NCBI GenBank assembly: GCA_029932015.1
Contig: JAOZQW010000102.1
Coordinates: forward strand, 1-7,529
Origin: Candidatus Fermentibacteraceae bacterium
GTDB taxonomy: Bacteria > Fermentibacterota > Fermentibacteria > Fermentibacterales > JCC-6
Direction of reading: 5' to 3'
Length of the DNA stretch: 7,529 bases
Shown here piece by piece: positions 1 to 6,151 of this stretch (the first letter of the stretch is position 1; the number at the start of each line of letters is the position of its first letter). The notes beneath the pieces were generated by a model that saw nothing but the letters and a program-made list of their open reading frames with translations, did not search any database and was not told the DNA's origin. The position numbers and the translations under genes are program-made.

Positions 1-312
1 CGGCACGATAATGGTGTATTTCTCGACAATGCTGTCATTGCCGACCTCGATGAAGAATATCCCGTGGGCTCTTGGTGCGCGCCAGCCAAACGTTTCGGAA
101 TGTGCGCTGGATGGTGTACCACTGCCGGCGTTCCACCAGAGAGGACCATCCGTCTGAGATGAGAGAGTGATGGAGTCCCCCGGCATTACTACGAGTGCAA
201 GGCGGTCTTCTGGCAGGCGCATGCCATCCACTGAGATGCAGTGAAAGGGTGATGAAGGAGTGGGATCATCCGCTGTCGAGAAGATCATCAGCCATGCTAT
301 GAGCCAGTGCAT
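1..312 (-). CDS. Exported protein with N-terminal Ig-like region (3' end beyond window)
   Basis: An open frame of 104 codons runs from an ATG at 312 off the left edge without a stop. A good Shine-Dalgarno (GGAGG at 319-323, six bases before the ATG) fixes the start. The N-terminus (MHWLIAWLMIFSTA) is short and hydrophobic like a signal peptide, with a likely cut near residue 14, although it lacks a basic n-region. Residues about 25-104 alternate hydrophobic and polar residues and include the patterns MPGDSITL, GWRAPRAHGIFFIEV and EKYTIIVP, which look like the strands of an Ig-like beta-sandwich. Similar N-terminal modules occur on periplasmic cell-wall enzymes, but the catalytic part, if any, lies outside the window, so no function is assigned. 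The start lies inside the last codons of purN (16-bp overlap), so its translation is probably coupled to purN. Confidence 0.8.
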   Translation of the reverse strand, partial: MHWLIAWLMIFSTADDPTPSSPFHCISVDGMRLPEDRLALVVMPGDSITLSSQTDGPLWWNAGSGTPSSAHSETFGWRAPRAHGIFFIEVGNDSIVEKYTIIVP

Positions 313-989
313 CTGCACCCTCCCCTGATATCACCTGTAATTGTCGTACTTTCATTTTGCGACAGGATCTCGACGTGTCTTCCGTTTATTCGCAGCCTTC
401 CCCCGCAGTGAAGTCTGACGGCTTCCGGATAGGTCAGATGCTCCTGCTCGAGTATTCTGGCGGAAAGGCTGTCTGCATCATCAGTGTCAAGCACATCGAT
501 AGCATTCTGGATCAATACCGGTCCTGTATCAGTCCCTCTGTCAACATAGTGAACGGTGCAGCCCGATATCCTGACCCCGTAATCAAGAGCCTGGGCCTGT
601 GATCGGAGTCCGGGGAAGGAAGGAAGGAGTGAGGGATGAATGTTCAGTATTCTACCCTCGAATGATTCAAGGAGAGGTCCCTTGAGTATCCTCATGAGCC
701 CCGCAAGGCAGACGAGACCGATTCCCCTTTCATTGAGGGTATCGACCCATACCTGCTCGGCATCGATGGAGAACCTTGTCCTGTATTTCCCGGGGCTGAG
801 ATAGAGAGCTTCAACACCGTACTCTGCGGCGATATCAAGGACAGGAGCATCCGGTACATCCGTCAGGAGAAGAGCGATCCTCCCCTGTCCGGTATCGGCT
901 CTACAGAGAGCATCGAAGTTGGAACCCCGTCCTGAAGCCAGTACTGCTATACTGGTTATTCCGGAGTCCGATTCCTTCAGTACTGTCAT
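297..989 (-). CDS. purN: Phosphoribosylglycinamide formyltransferase (GAR transformylase)
   Basis: Transfers a formyl group from 10-formyltetrahydrofolate to glycinamide ribonucleotide, the third step of de novo purine synthesis, in the cytoplasm. The 230-residue product has the Rossmann-like phosphate-binding motif GRGSN (residues 20-24), the core CLAGLMRIL (about 94-102) and the signature NIHPSLLPSFPG (116-127). It also has VHYVDRGTDTGPVL (146-159). N116, H118 and D154 match the invariant catalytic Asn, His and Asp of the family (Asn106, His108, Asp144 in E. coli). Positions corresponding to His119 and His121 of E. coli are R129 and Q131; these sites vary across PurN proteins. The conserved fold ends near residue 209, and a 21-residue polar tail follows, coded by the bases that carry the next gene's ribosome site. 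GGAGGAG at 999-1005, nine bases before the ATG, supports the start. The upstream gene stops six bases before it. No other purine gene is in view. Confidence 0.95.
   Translation of the reverse strand: MTVLKESDSGITSIAVLASGRGSNFDALCRADTGQGRIALLLTDVPDAPVLDIAAEYGVEALYLSPGKYRTRFSIDAEQVWVDTLNERGIGLVCLAGLMRILKGPLLESFEGRILNIHPSLLPSFPGLRSQAQALDYGVRISGCTVHYVDRGTDTGPVLIQNAIDVLDTDDADSLSARILEQEHLTYPEAVRLHCGGRLRINGRHVEILSQNESTTITGDIRGGCRCTGS
319..323 (-). promoter_or_regulatory. Shine-Dalgarno for the exported protein gene at 312
   Basis: On the minus strand the bases GGGGAGG (319-325) contain a GGAGG core six bases before the ATG at 312. The site lies within the purN coding region, and it decides the start of the downstream gene. 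Confidence 0.7.
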
Positions 990-995
990 CCCCGA

Positions 996-2237
996 CTACT
1001 CCTCCTGCCCTTCCTCAGCTGGTCTGCGAGGCGGATGATCTCCGAATTTCCATGTAATGCCGAAGGTGTAGCTTCTATAATCATCAAGCACATCCTCCAC
1101 CGCAAAGATGAAAGCAAACCTCCCCAGTGTAAACAAGGAGCGGATGTCGGCGGTTCCGTATGTCCTCTCCCCCGTCATCTCGTGTGTCAGCTCCCATGCC
1201 ATACCTGCATGGAACCTGCCGTTGGCTCCCCAGGGAAGTGAAGGAAGCAGCATCCCGCTGAATCTAAGTGTATCTCCTCTGAGTGCCGCCCCTGCTCTGC
1301 CCAGTCCCCATCTGGTATGGAGCAGTGTCTGGAGTCCTCCGGAAAGACCATCCGGTCCGGTGGAGATGACCCCCTGCAGGGGACCGTAACCCGTCAGACA
1401 CATGAACTCCGGATCCTTGCCTGGAAGCGCAATGGCTCCGGCCTGAATGGCGAAGGGTCCGTAAGATGTAACAAGTCCGAGAGTGCCCCCGACTTCTACA
1501 TCTCCCCTCGTATCCTGCACATCAGCTCTCCCGATTATCCTGACCCCTGAGAAAGAGCTTTCAAGCCGAAGGTGTCCCTCACCGTAAACCATCGAATCCT
1601 CTGCGAGGGTCCCAGCTGCCCCTGCCATTACATCAACAGGACCTGCAGCGGTCTCCAGACTGCCGAGAAGCTCCCACTGTCTTCCACCCTGATGCAGCCG
1701 TGAGAAAGAGAGACGTCCAAGGTATTCCTCTCCTGACCAGGAGAACCAGAAGGAATGCGCTCTTCCGGTATTCTGCCATGCTCTCCCACCTGCCTCAAAA
1801 GCATCGCGGGTAAGCGAGACACTCTGGTTCTTGAGCGTGTCCTCTCTGTCCATAGAGAAGCGCAGATCGAGGTCCCATGGAACAGGCCTTCGCACAAATG
1901 CTGAATACCTGTTCATCGAAGATGTGTTCTGAAGCAGGCCGATCCCCGAATCGTAAGAGCTGTCCGGGACATCGGGGGTGGTGAACTCAAGCTGCCACTC
2001 TCCACCAGCCCATGCGCCGGCTTCGAGAGGACTTCTCAGCCGAATTGAGTCAAAAGAGCCCCAGCCGGGGATCGGTTCCTCACCAAGGAGGATAAGCGGG
2101 ATACCGTCCCTGGTGATCCTTGTAGGCCATTCAAGCAGAGATTCGATCGTCCAGGAGTAGATGGAGGAGGTCTCCAGAAGATCATAGAGGTTTGGAGACA
2201 TCGAAAAACCGGAAATGGCGCACAGGAGAAGTATCAT
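996..2237 (-). CDS. Predicted outer-membrane beta-barrel protein, family not recognised
   Basis: Read from the ATG at 2237, the product has 413 residues. It opens with a hydrophobic stretch (MILLLCAISGFS) that fits a short signal peptide without basic residues. Most of the chain, from about residue 65 to the end, consists of short amphipathic segments with alternating hydrophobic residues and many Gly, Trp, Tyr and Phe, separated by Gly/Asp/Ser turns. This is the composition of an outer-membrane beta-barrel. A strand-like aromatic segment (YTFGITWKF) comes near the end but is followed by 15 mostly charged or proline residues, whereas many outer-membrane proteins end on an aromatic residue. 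The first 60 residues, with a DGIPLILLGEEPIPG stretch, faintly recall a TonB-receptor plug, but this is weak. A TTG at 2246 would add three residues; neither start has a clear ribosome site. The gene lies 10 bp after pgi (1 bp from the TTG) and 6 bp before purN. A transport or secretion role is inference only. Confidence 0.75.
   Translation of the reverse strand: MILLLCAISGFSMSPNLYDLLETSSIYSWTIESLLEWPTRITRDGIPLILLGEEPIPGWGSFDSIRLRSPLEAGAWAGGEWQLEFTTPDVPDSSYDSGIGLLQNTSSMNRYSAFVRRPVPWDLDLRFSMDREDTLKNQSVSLTRDAFEAGGRAWQNTGRAHSFWFSWSGEEYLGRLSFSRLHQGGRQWELLGSLETAAGPVDVMAGAAGTLAEDSMVYGEGHLRLESSFSGVRIIGRADVQDTRGDVEVGGTLGLVTSYGPFAIQAGAIALPGKDPEFMCLTGYGPLQGVISTGPDGLSGGLQTLLHTRWGLGRAGAALRGDTLRFSGMLLPSLPWGANGRFHAGMAWELTHEMTGERTYGTADIRSLFTLGRFAFIFAVEDVLDDYRSYTFGITWKFGDHPPRRPAEEGQEE
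999..1005 (-). promoter_or_regulatory. Shine-Dalgarno for purN
   Basis: GGAGGAG on the minus strand, nine bases before the purN ATG at 989. It overlaps the last codon region of the upstream beta-barrel gene, whose stop is at 996-998, which suits coupled translation. Confidence 0.65.
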
Positions 2238-2247
2238 TGATGTCAAA

Positions 2248-3525
2248 TCAGTAACCCGGTCTTCCCATCGCTCTGTAAGTCAGAACTTTGCCGCGCTCAA
2301 CTCCGGGCTGATCCAGTGGATCTATGCCCAGGGCGAGCCCGACCAGAACAGTGGCTGTTTCCAGCGCGAAGAGTAATTCACCGAGAGACTCAGGCGAAAG
2401 GTCCGGCAGGATGATACGGCTTACCGGAAGTCCTCTTTCCTCCAGAGCTTCAGCAGTGGCCTCAGCCTCAGCCGCACGGAGTTCATCAGGTGTTCTACCC
2501 TGCAGATATGAGAAGGAGGGGTATTCATCGAATCCTCCAGAAAGCGGTTCGCTGTCCATTCCATCAGAGGAGGCAGTGACGATAGTGATCGTCTTGTCCT
2601 TCGGACCTTCCATGAACAGCTGCACAAGTGAGTGCTGGTCCGCGGGTCCTCTGCAGGCTATCGGTGTCTGTCCGGTGAAGGTATCCGATCCATCCAGTCC
2701 CATCCTCTTGCCAAGGCTCTCCGCCCAGAGCTGCGAGAACCAGAGCGCCGAATCATACAGCCGGTCTGTATAAGGAAAAAAAACATGAACCGGAGCTGTT
2801 CTGAAATTTGCGAGATATGCTCCTGCTATGGAAGCTGCAAGACTCACCTCTCTCCTGCTGCGAAAGTCCTTCAGAACCCTTTCCGCACCGCGAAGGAGAG
2901 CTTCGACATCAATGCCGGCAAAGGCAGCGGCATAAAGACCGACCGGGCTGAGAACACTGAACCTGCCTCCAACTGCAGGCGGCACCGGGAGACTCCGCCA
3001 GCCTCTCTCTGATGCAAGTCTGCGAAGATCGCCTTTTACAGGGTCGGTGACTGCTGTTATTCGCGAATTGACTTCCCCTCCGAGTGCTGCGAAGAGCCAG
3101 TCGTAGAGCCGCATGAAGATGGCAAGGGTCTCTGCAGTCCCGCCGGATTTCGTTATCACGGTAAGTAGTGTCGAAGCTGGATCGCATGAATCGGTGATAT
3201 CGGAGAGTATCGAGCTATCAGGTGAATCGGCGACTACAACTCTCCTGTCAGATCCATTGCCGAGGGCGGACATCAGAGCCCTGAGCCCCAGTGAGGAGCC
3301 TCCGATACCTGCTGCTATCATCGTTCCCGCTTTATCCCTGGCCCTGGAAGCCTCCAGCAGAACCTCTGCGAGAAGGTCCCTGTCACCGGGAAGCTCGAGG
3401 AATCCCAGTCGCCCCTCCTGCTCCCAGACGTCGAATGCATCGAGCACAGCTTCATCCAGAGGTTCCCAGGAATAGGATGAAGTGAATCCAGTCAGGGGTC
3501 TTTCAGGTACGTTCAGTTCCCCCAT
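2248..3525 (-). CDS. pgi: Glucose-6-phosphate isomerase
   Basis: Interconverts glucose 6-phosphate and fructose 6-phosphate in the cytoplasm, linking glycolysis or gluconeogenesis to sugar-nucleotide and envelope sugar supply. The 425-residue product shows the classic SIS-fold motifs in order: GIGGSSLG (73-80), TKSGGTAET (125-133, phosphate binding), GGRFSVLS (186-193), QLWAESLGK (265-273, with E269 as the catalytic Glu), GPADQHSLVQ (293-302, with the ring-opening His at H298) and DQPGVERGK (405-413, with the C-terminal active-site Lys at K413). All key residues are present, so it should be active. At 425 residues it belongs with the shorter bacterial form near 450, not the 550-residue enterobacterial form. 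The ATG at 3525 has GGAG eight bases upstream and overlaps the end of the adaptor-like lipoprotein gene by 13 bp. Confidence 0.96.
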   Translation of the reverse strand: MGELNVPERPLTGFTSSYSWEPLDEAVLDAFDVWEQEGRLGFLELPGDRDLLAEVLLEASRARDKAGTMIAAGIGGSSLGLRALMSALGNGSDRRVVVADSPDSSILSDITDSCDPASTLLTVITKSGGTAETLAIFMRLYDWLFAALGGEVNSRITAVTDPVKGDLRRLASERGWRSLPVPPAVGGRFSVLSPVGLYAAAFAGIDVEALLRGAERVLKDFRSRREVSLAASIAGAYLANFRTAPVHVFFPYTDRLYDSALWFSQLWAESLGKRMGLDGSDTFTGQTPIACRGPADQHSLVQLFMEGPKDKTITIVTASSDGMDSEPLSGGFDEYPSFSYLQGRTPDELRAAEAEATAEALEERGLPVSRIILPDLSPESLGELLFALETATVLVGLALGIDPLDQPGVERGKVLTYRAMGRPGY

Positions 3526-4400
3526 GTAATGAACTCCGTTCCGTCAGTGATCAATGGCAATATCACTATTACATCTGCTCCAGAGGTCCCGGCGCGGATG
3601 ACCTCAAGAGTATCACCCTCCAGAGATATCATCAGCATTCTGAGATCATCCTCAAAAAGTGCATTCCTGTTTACGGATCGAACCATTGAGAAATCGGCAT
3701 CGACCGTTCCACCATCGCCTGAATATACAGCGCCTTCAGGTCCGGTCTCAATGAGGGTCATCCCCCCGGCACTTTCGGGCCAGCGGTCCATCATTACGCC
3801 TGGAGGAGGGGAAGCAAGGAAAAGAGTTCCTGGTCCGGAAGTGAGAGTTACAAGGATCGTCCCCGGAAGCACCGTATCGCCGGTCTGCCCGGGTATGAGA
3901 TGTACCTCTCCAGTGACTGGAGAGAGCATCGGTACAACCGATAGAGTTACAAGTGAGTCTGAAATGGCTGTCAGGCTGTCGTATCTGATCTGCAGGAGCG
4001 AATCCCCCGGTATGGCCCGGAGCGCGGCAAGTGCGATCTGCACTTCCATTGCCAGGCGCTCCAGCTCTACAAGGCGCAGGCTCTCGGTAAGTGTCATGAG
4101 GGTGTCTCCCTGAGAGACGCTGTCCCCCGGCAGGACCATTAGCTCATCGATCACCGCAGGTCCCTCTCCAAACCACCTGAGCCGGACCGTATCCGGTGGA
4201 GCGGGAATAAGGATGAAGCCGATCACCGGAGCAGCGGTCACTGTCTCAGGGCTATCCGGCTCAGTGTTAATGGAGCTGCCCGGCTCTGGTGCTCCTGAAC
4301 CGCATCCGGGGAGTGCTATCAGCGTAGTCATGAGAATGATCACGGAGGCCACTGGACAGAAGAGATTTCCGACTGTACTTTTCACTGACCGAAATTTCAT
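3513..4400 (-). CDS. HlyD/membrane-fusion-like adaptor lipoprotein
   Basis: From the ATG at 4400 the product has 295 residues. It has a basic n-region (MKFRSVKS), a hydrophobic core and a lipobox LPGC with the lipidated Cys at residue 33. A Ser/Pro/Glu linker (34-58) follows. Residues 84-104 (IDELMVLPGDSVSQGDTLMTL) and 158-187 (SPVTGEVHLIPGQTGDTVLPG and on) look like the two halves of a biotinyl-lipoyl domain. Between them lies a short heptad-like segment (about 107-152) that can form a coiled-coil hairpin. This layout is typical of periplasmic adaptors of RND, ABC or HlyD-type exporters. The last 100 residues are beta-rich with low similarity to anything I recognise. No pump or TolC gene is nearby; the only membrane candidate is the beta-barrel two genes downstream. 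An ATG at 4448 would add 16 residues before the signal and overlap the divergent gene. The 4400 start is preferred for its MK-type signal and for AGGA eight bases upstream. Confidence 0.75.
   Translation of the reverse strand: MKFRSVKSTVGNLFCPVASVIILMTTLIALPGCGSGAPEPGSSINTEPDSPETVTAAPVIGFILIPAPPDTVRLRWFGEGPAVIDELMVLPGDSVSQGDTLMTLTESLRLVELERLAMEVQIALAALRAIPGDSLLQIRYDSLTAISDSLVTLSVVPMLSPVTGEVHLIPGQTGDTVLPGTILVTLTSGPGTLFLASPPPGVMMDRWPESAGGMTLIETGPEGAVYSGDGGTVDADFSMVRSVNRNALFEDDLRMLMISLEGDTLEVIRAGTSGADVIVILPLITDGTEFITWGN
3534..3537 (-). promoter_or_regulatory. Shine-Dalgarno for pgi
   Basis: GGAG on the minus strand, eight bases before the pgi ATG at 3525. It lies inside the end of the upstream lipoprotein gene and supports the overlapping start. 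Confidence 0.6.
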
Positions 4401-4439
4401 TGATGAGATCCTGATGAATAGAGTGAAAGAAGACTGATA
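4401..4439. promoter_or_regulatory. Divergent intergenic region, probable promoters
   Basis: Only 39 bp lie between the minus-strand adaptor start (4400) and the plus-strand lipoprotein start (4440). Both units should be promoted from here or from within the opposite gene's start. I see no convincing -35/-10 pair on either strand. The best minus-strand boxes, a TTTACT/TATCAG pair with 15-bp spacing, fall partly within the plus-strand gene and are weak. AGAAG at 4428-4432 is a weak ribosome site for the plus gene, seven bases before its ATG. Confidence 0.35.
4409..4412 (-). promoter_or_regulatory. Weak Shine-Dalgarno for the adaptor lipoprotein
   Basis: AGGA on the minus strand, eight bases before the ATG at 4400. 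With the basic signal-peptide start it favours 4400 over the in-frame ATG at 4448. Confidence 0.45.
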
Positions 4440-5174
4440 ATGGACCATTCTGGAGTAAAACTCACATCCGCAGGAGCTGCGATCCTCCTATTGGCGATAC
4501 TTGCTGTGTCCGGCTGCGGGGAGACCCGCACTACAGGATTCTTTGCAGGTTTCTCCACTTCGACCTCCCCGACCGTCACAGGCGATGAAGAAGCGATCAC
4601 TGTTCCGGTTGATGTGACGATCATCCCCGATTTTGAGGATACTCTGCTCAACTGCACTTTTGACAATGTTCTGGCTGCACCTTTCGGACCACTCTGTCAA
4701 TACGAAGTCTACAACGGAGCCATGCACATAGACAACTCGGTCTTTGCTACTCCCGTGGTGATGCTCTCCACATCAGGCCTGCTTGATGACGGTATCGTAG
4801 AGGCTCAGTTCGACCTCATCGATGCCGCTGCTCATAGTGTGGTCGGGGTAGCAGTAGGAGCCCTCTCAACAGAGGATTTTCTTCTTCTCGGTGTGAATTC
4901 AAGGGGACAGTACACGGTACAGCAGTGCATCAACGGTCTCTGGCTTCCTGTCATGGGTCTGGATGTCTTTGAATCCAGCAGGCTTCTCCCCTTCAGCCTT
5001 CCTGGCGTAATCGTCTCAGCCGAAGTTCATGCTAACTACATCGACCTCCGAGTGAATGGTCAGCTCATCCAGGTCGTCAGGACCTCCATGCCTGCAATGG
5101 GACAGGTCGGTATCTTCGTAGATGCCTACACAGAAGTGGATCTAGACCGCTTCACTGTTATTCCATCCGAATGA
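4440..5174 (+). CDS. Lipoprotein with LamG/concanavalin-like beta-sandwich
   Basis: The 244-residue product has a signal peptide with a hydrophobic core (about 11-23) and lipobox VSGC, lipidated at C26, so it should be anchored to a membrane. Residues about 27-60 are a Thr/Ser/Gly-rich linker. From about residue 62 to the end the pattern is that of a LamG/concanavalin-type jelly roll: FEDTLLNCTFDN opening, YEVYNGAMHI, GIVEAQFDLI, a VGVAVGAL/FLLLGVNS strand pair, then AEVHANYIDLRVNGQLI and a closing GQVGIFVDA, DLDRFTVIP. That order is common in carbohydrate-binding LamG-like domains and in the DUF1080 sugar-hydrolase-like family. I see no catalytic residues, so binding is the safer guess. It is the first gene of a two-gene unit; the next gene starts within its stop codon (ATGA). 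The start is the only Met near the signal peptide, with a weak AGAAG site upstream. Confidence 0.75.
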   Translation: MDHSGVKLTSAGAAILLLAILAVSGCGETRTTGFFAGFSTSTSPTVTGDEEAITVPVDVTIIPDFEDTLLNCTFDNVLAAPFGPLCQYEVYNGAMHIDNSVFATPVVMLSTSGLLDDGIVEAQFDLIDAAAHSVVGVAVGALSTEDFLLLGVNSRGQYTVQQCINGLWLPVMGLDVFESSRLLPFSLPGVIVSAEVHANYIDLRVNGQLIQVVRTSMPAMGQVGIFVDAYTEVDLDRFTVIPSE

Positions 5175-6115
5175 CAGCTCTTCTCGCAGCTCTGCTTATT
5201 ATGTGGGTACCTGATGTGAGTACAGTTACTCCCTTGGAGCGAAAGGAGATTGAGCCTACTCCTTCCGGCACAACTACAGGCATCCCGGTTCTCATGTATC
5301 ATCATGTCAGTGATCCCGTCAACGGATACTACGGGGTTTCCACAAATAGGCTTCTTTCAGATCTGGAGCAGCTCGATGCTGCCGGATACTATCTCATCAC
5401 TTCTGAAGACCTGGAGAACAGTCTAATGCAGGTGCCGGCCGGGAGAAGACCACTTATCCTGACATTTGATGATGGCTGGGAGGACAATTTCAGTTACATC
5501 ATCGACGGGGATGACGTACGACTGGACCCAAATTGTGTACTTGCACTTCTGGAGGATTTCTGCGATGAGCATCCGGACTTCGGAAGAGGAGTTACATTCT
5601 TCATCTCCTGGGATAAAGTACCCTTTGGCCAGGAGGTTTTTGTTGCAGAAAAGCTCAACCTCCTGCTGGATATGGGTTACTCGGTAGGGAATCACACCAG
5701 GAGACACGATCACCTTGACAGGATCTCATGGGATCGCTGGCACCTTGCCGTGGTCGGAGCTCTCGATAGGTTTCACAGGAGACTCGGCCTCAGAACTGGA
5801 ATGGTCTCCGCCATAGGCTACCCGGGCGGCCGGTTCCCTGAAGGGGTCGGTGCCGAGGAATATCTCTCCGAGCTTTCCTTCCAGGGGCAGCAGGCGGTGA
5901 CGGTGGGTTTCCTGGCTGACGGGAGTATTTCATCCTTCGGAAGACTGCTGGACTCACCGGAAGGCTGGTTCAGGATAGGCAGGCTCGATATGAGCCAGTA
6001 CAGCGTACCGCGGGTATTGGGCTGGCGCAACCTGATGACTGCTTCCGAAGCGAGGACCAGCCTCCATGATCCCCTCCCCTGGCGGATGCCGATCTACGAG
6101 CAACGCTTCAGGTAG
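5171..6115 (+). CDS. Secreted polysaccharide deacetylase (CE4/NodB domain)
   Basis: Removes N- or O-acetyl groups from a polysaccharide such as a poly-N-acetylglucosamine or peptidoglycan-type chain; the exact substrate cannot be told. The 314-residue product opens with a hydrophobic signal or anchor (2-13) and then PVLMYHHVS (39-47), typical of this group. Motif 1 is TFDDGW (98-103: D100 likely base, D101 metal). Motif 2 is NHTRRH (174-179: H175 and H179 metal ligands). Motif 3 is YPGGRFP (217-223). The segment between motifs 1 and 2 is longer than in minimal NodB domains and carries LDPNCVLALLEDFCDEHPDF, a layout I recall from a subgroup of deacetylases in Firmicutes and other bacteria. A clear C-terminal LxH-type motif 5 is not seen. 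It has no ribosome site of its own and starts in the ATGA overlap with the LamG-like lipoprotein gene, so the two are probably translated together. It ends 36 bp from the convergent gene. Confidence 0.9.
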   Translation: MTALLAALLIMWVPDVSTVTPLERKEIEPTPSGTTTGIPVLMYHHVSDPVNGYYGVSTNRLLSDLEQLDAAGYYLITSEDLENSLMQVPAGRRPLILTFDDGWEDNFSYIIDGDDVRLDPNCVLALLEDFCDEHPDFGRGVTFFISWDKVPFGQEVFVAEKLNLLLDMGYSVGNHTRRHDHLDRISWDRWHLAVVGALDRFHRRLGLRTGMVSAIGYPGGRFPEGVGAEEYLSELSFQGQQAVTVGFLADGSISSFGRLLDSPEGWFRIGRLDMSQYSVPRVLGWRNLMTASEARTSLHDPLPWRMPIYEQRFR

Positions 6116-6151
6116 ACTGACCACCGAGTGTGATACAGCAGAGCACAATTA

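Noticed and set aside
2238..2246. TTG start at 2246 for the beta-barrel protein
   Set aside because: It is possible, but no ribosome site supports it, and the ATG at 2237 gives an equally good signal peptide. It is kept only as an alternative.
2324..2773. Open frame of 149 codons on the plus strand
   Set aside because: It is antisense to pgi, whose motifs are complete. The composition is low-complexity Ser/Arg, typical of a shadow frame.
3529..4113. Open frame of 194 codons on the plus strand
   Set aside because: It lies wholly antisense to the adaptor lipoprotein and is Ser/Pro/Arg-rich without any motif, so it is a shadow of that gene.
4401..4448. Longer adaptor lipoprotein starting at 4448
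   Set aside because: It would place 16 residues before a normal MK-type lipoprotein signal and overlap the divergent gene. The ATG at 4400 also has an AGGA site.
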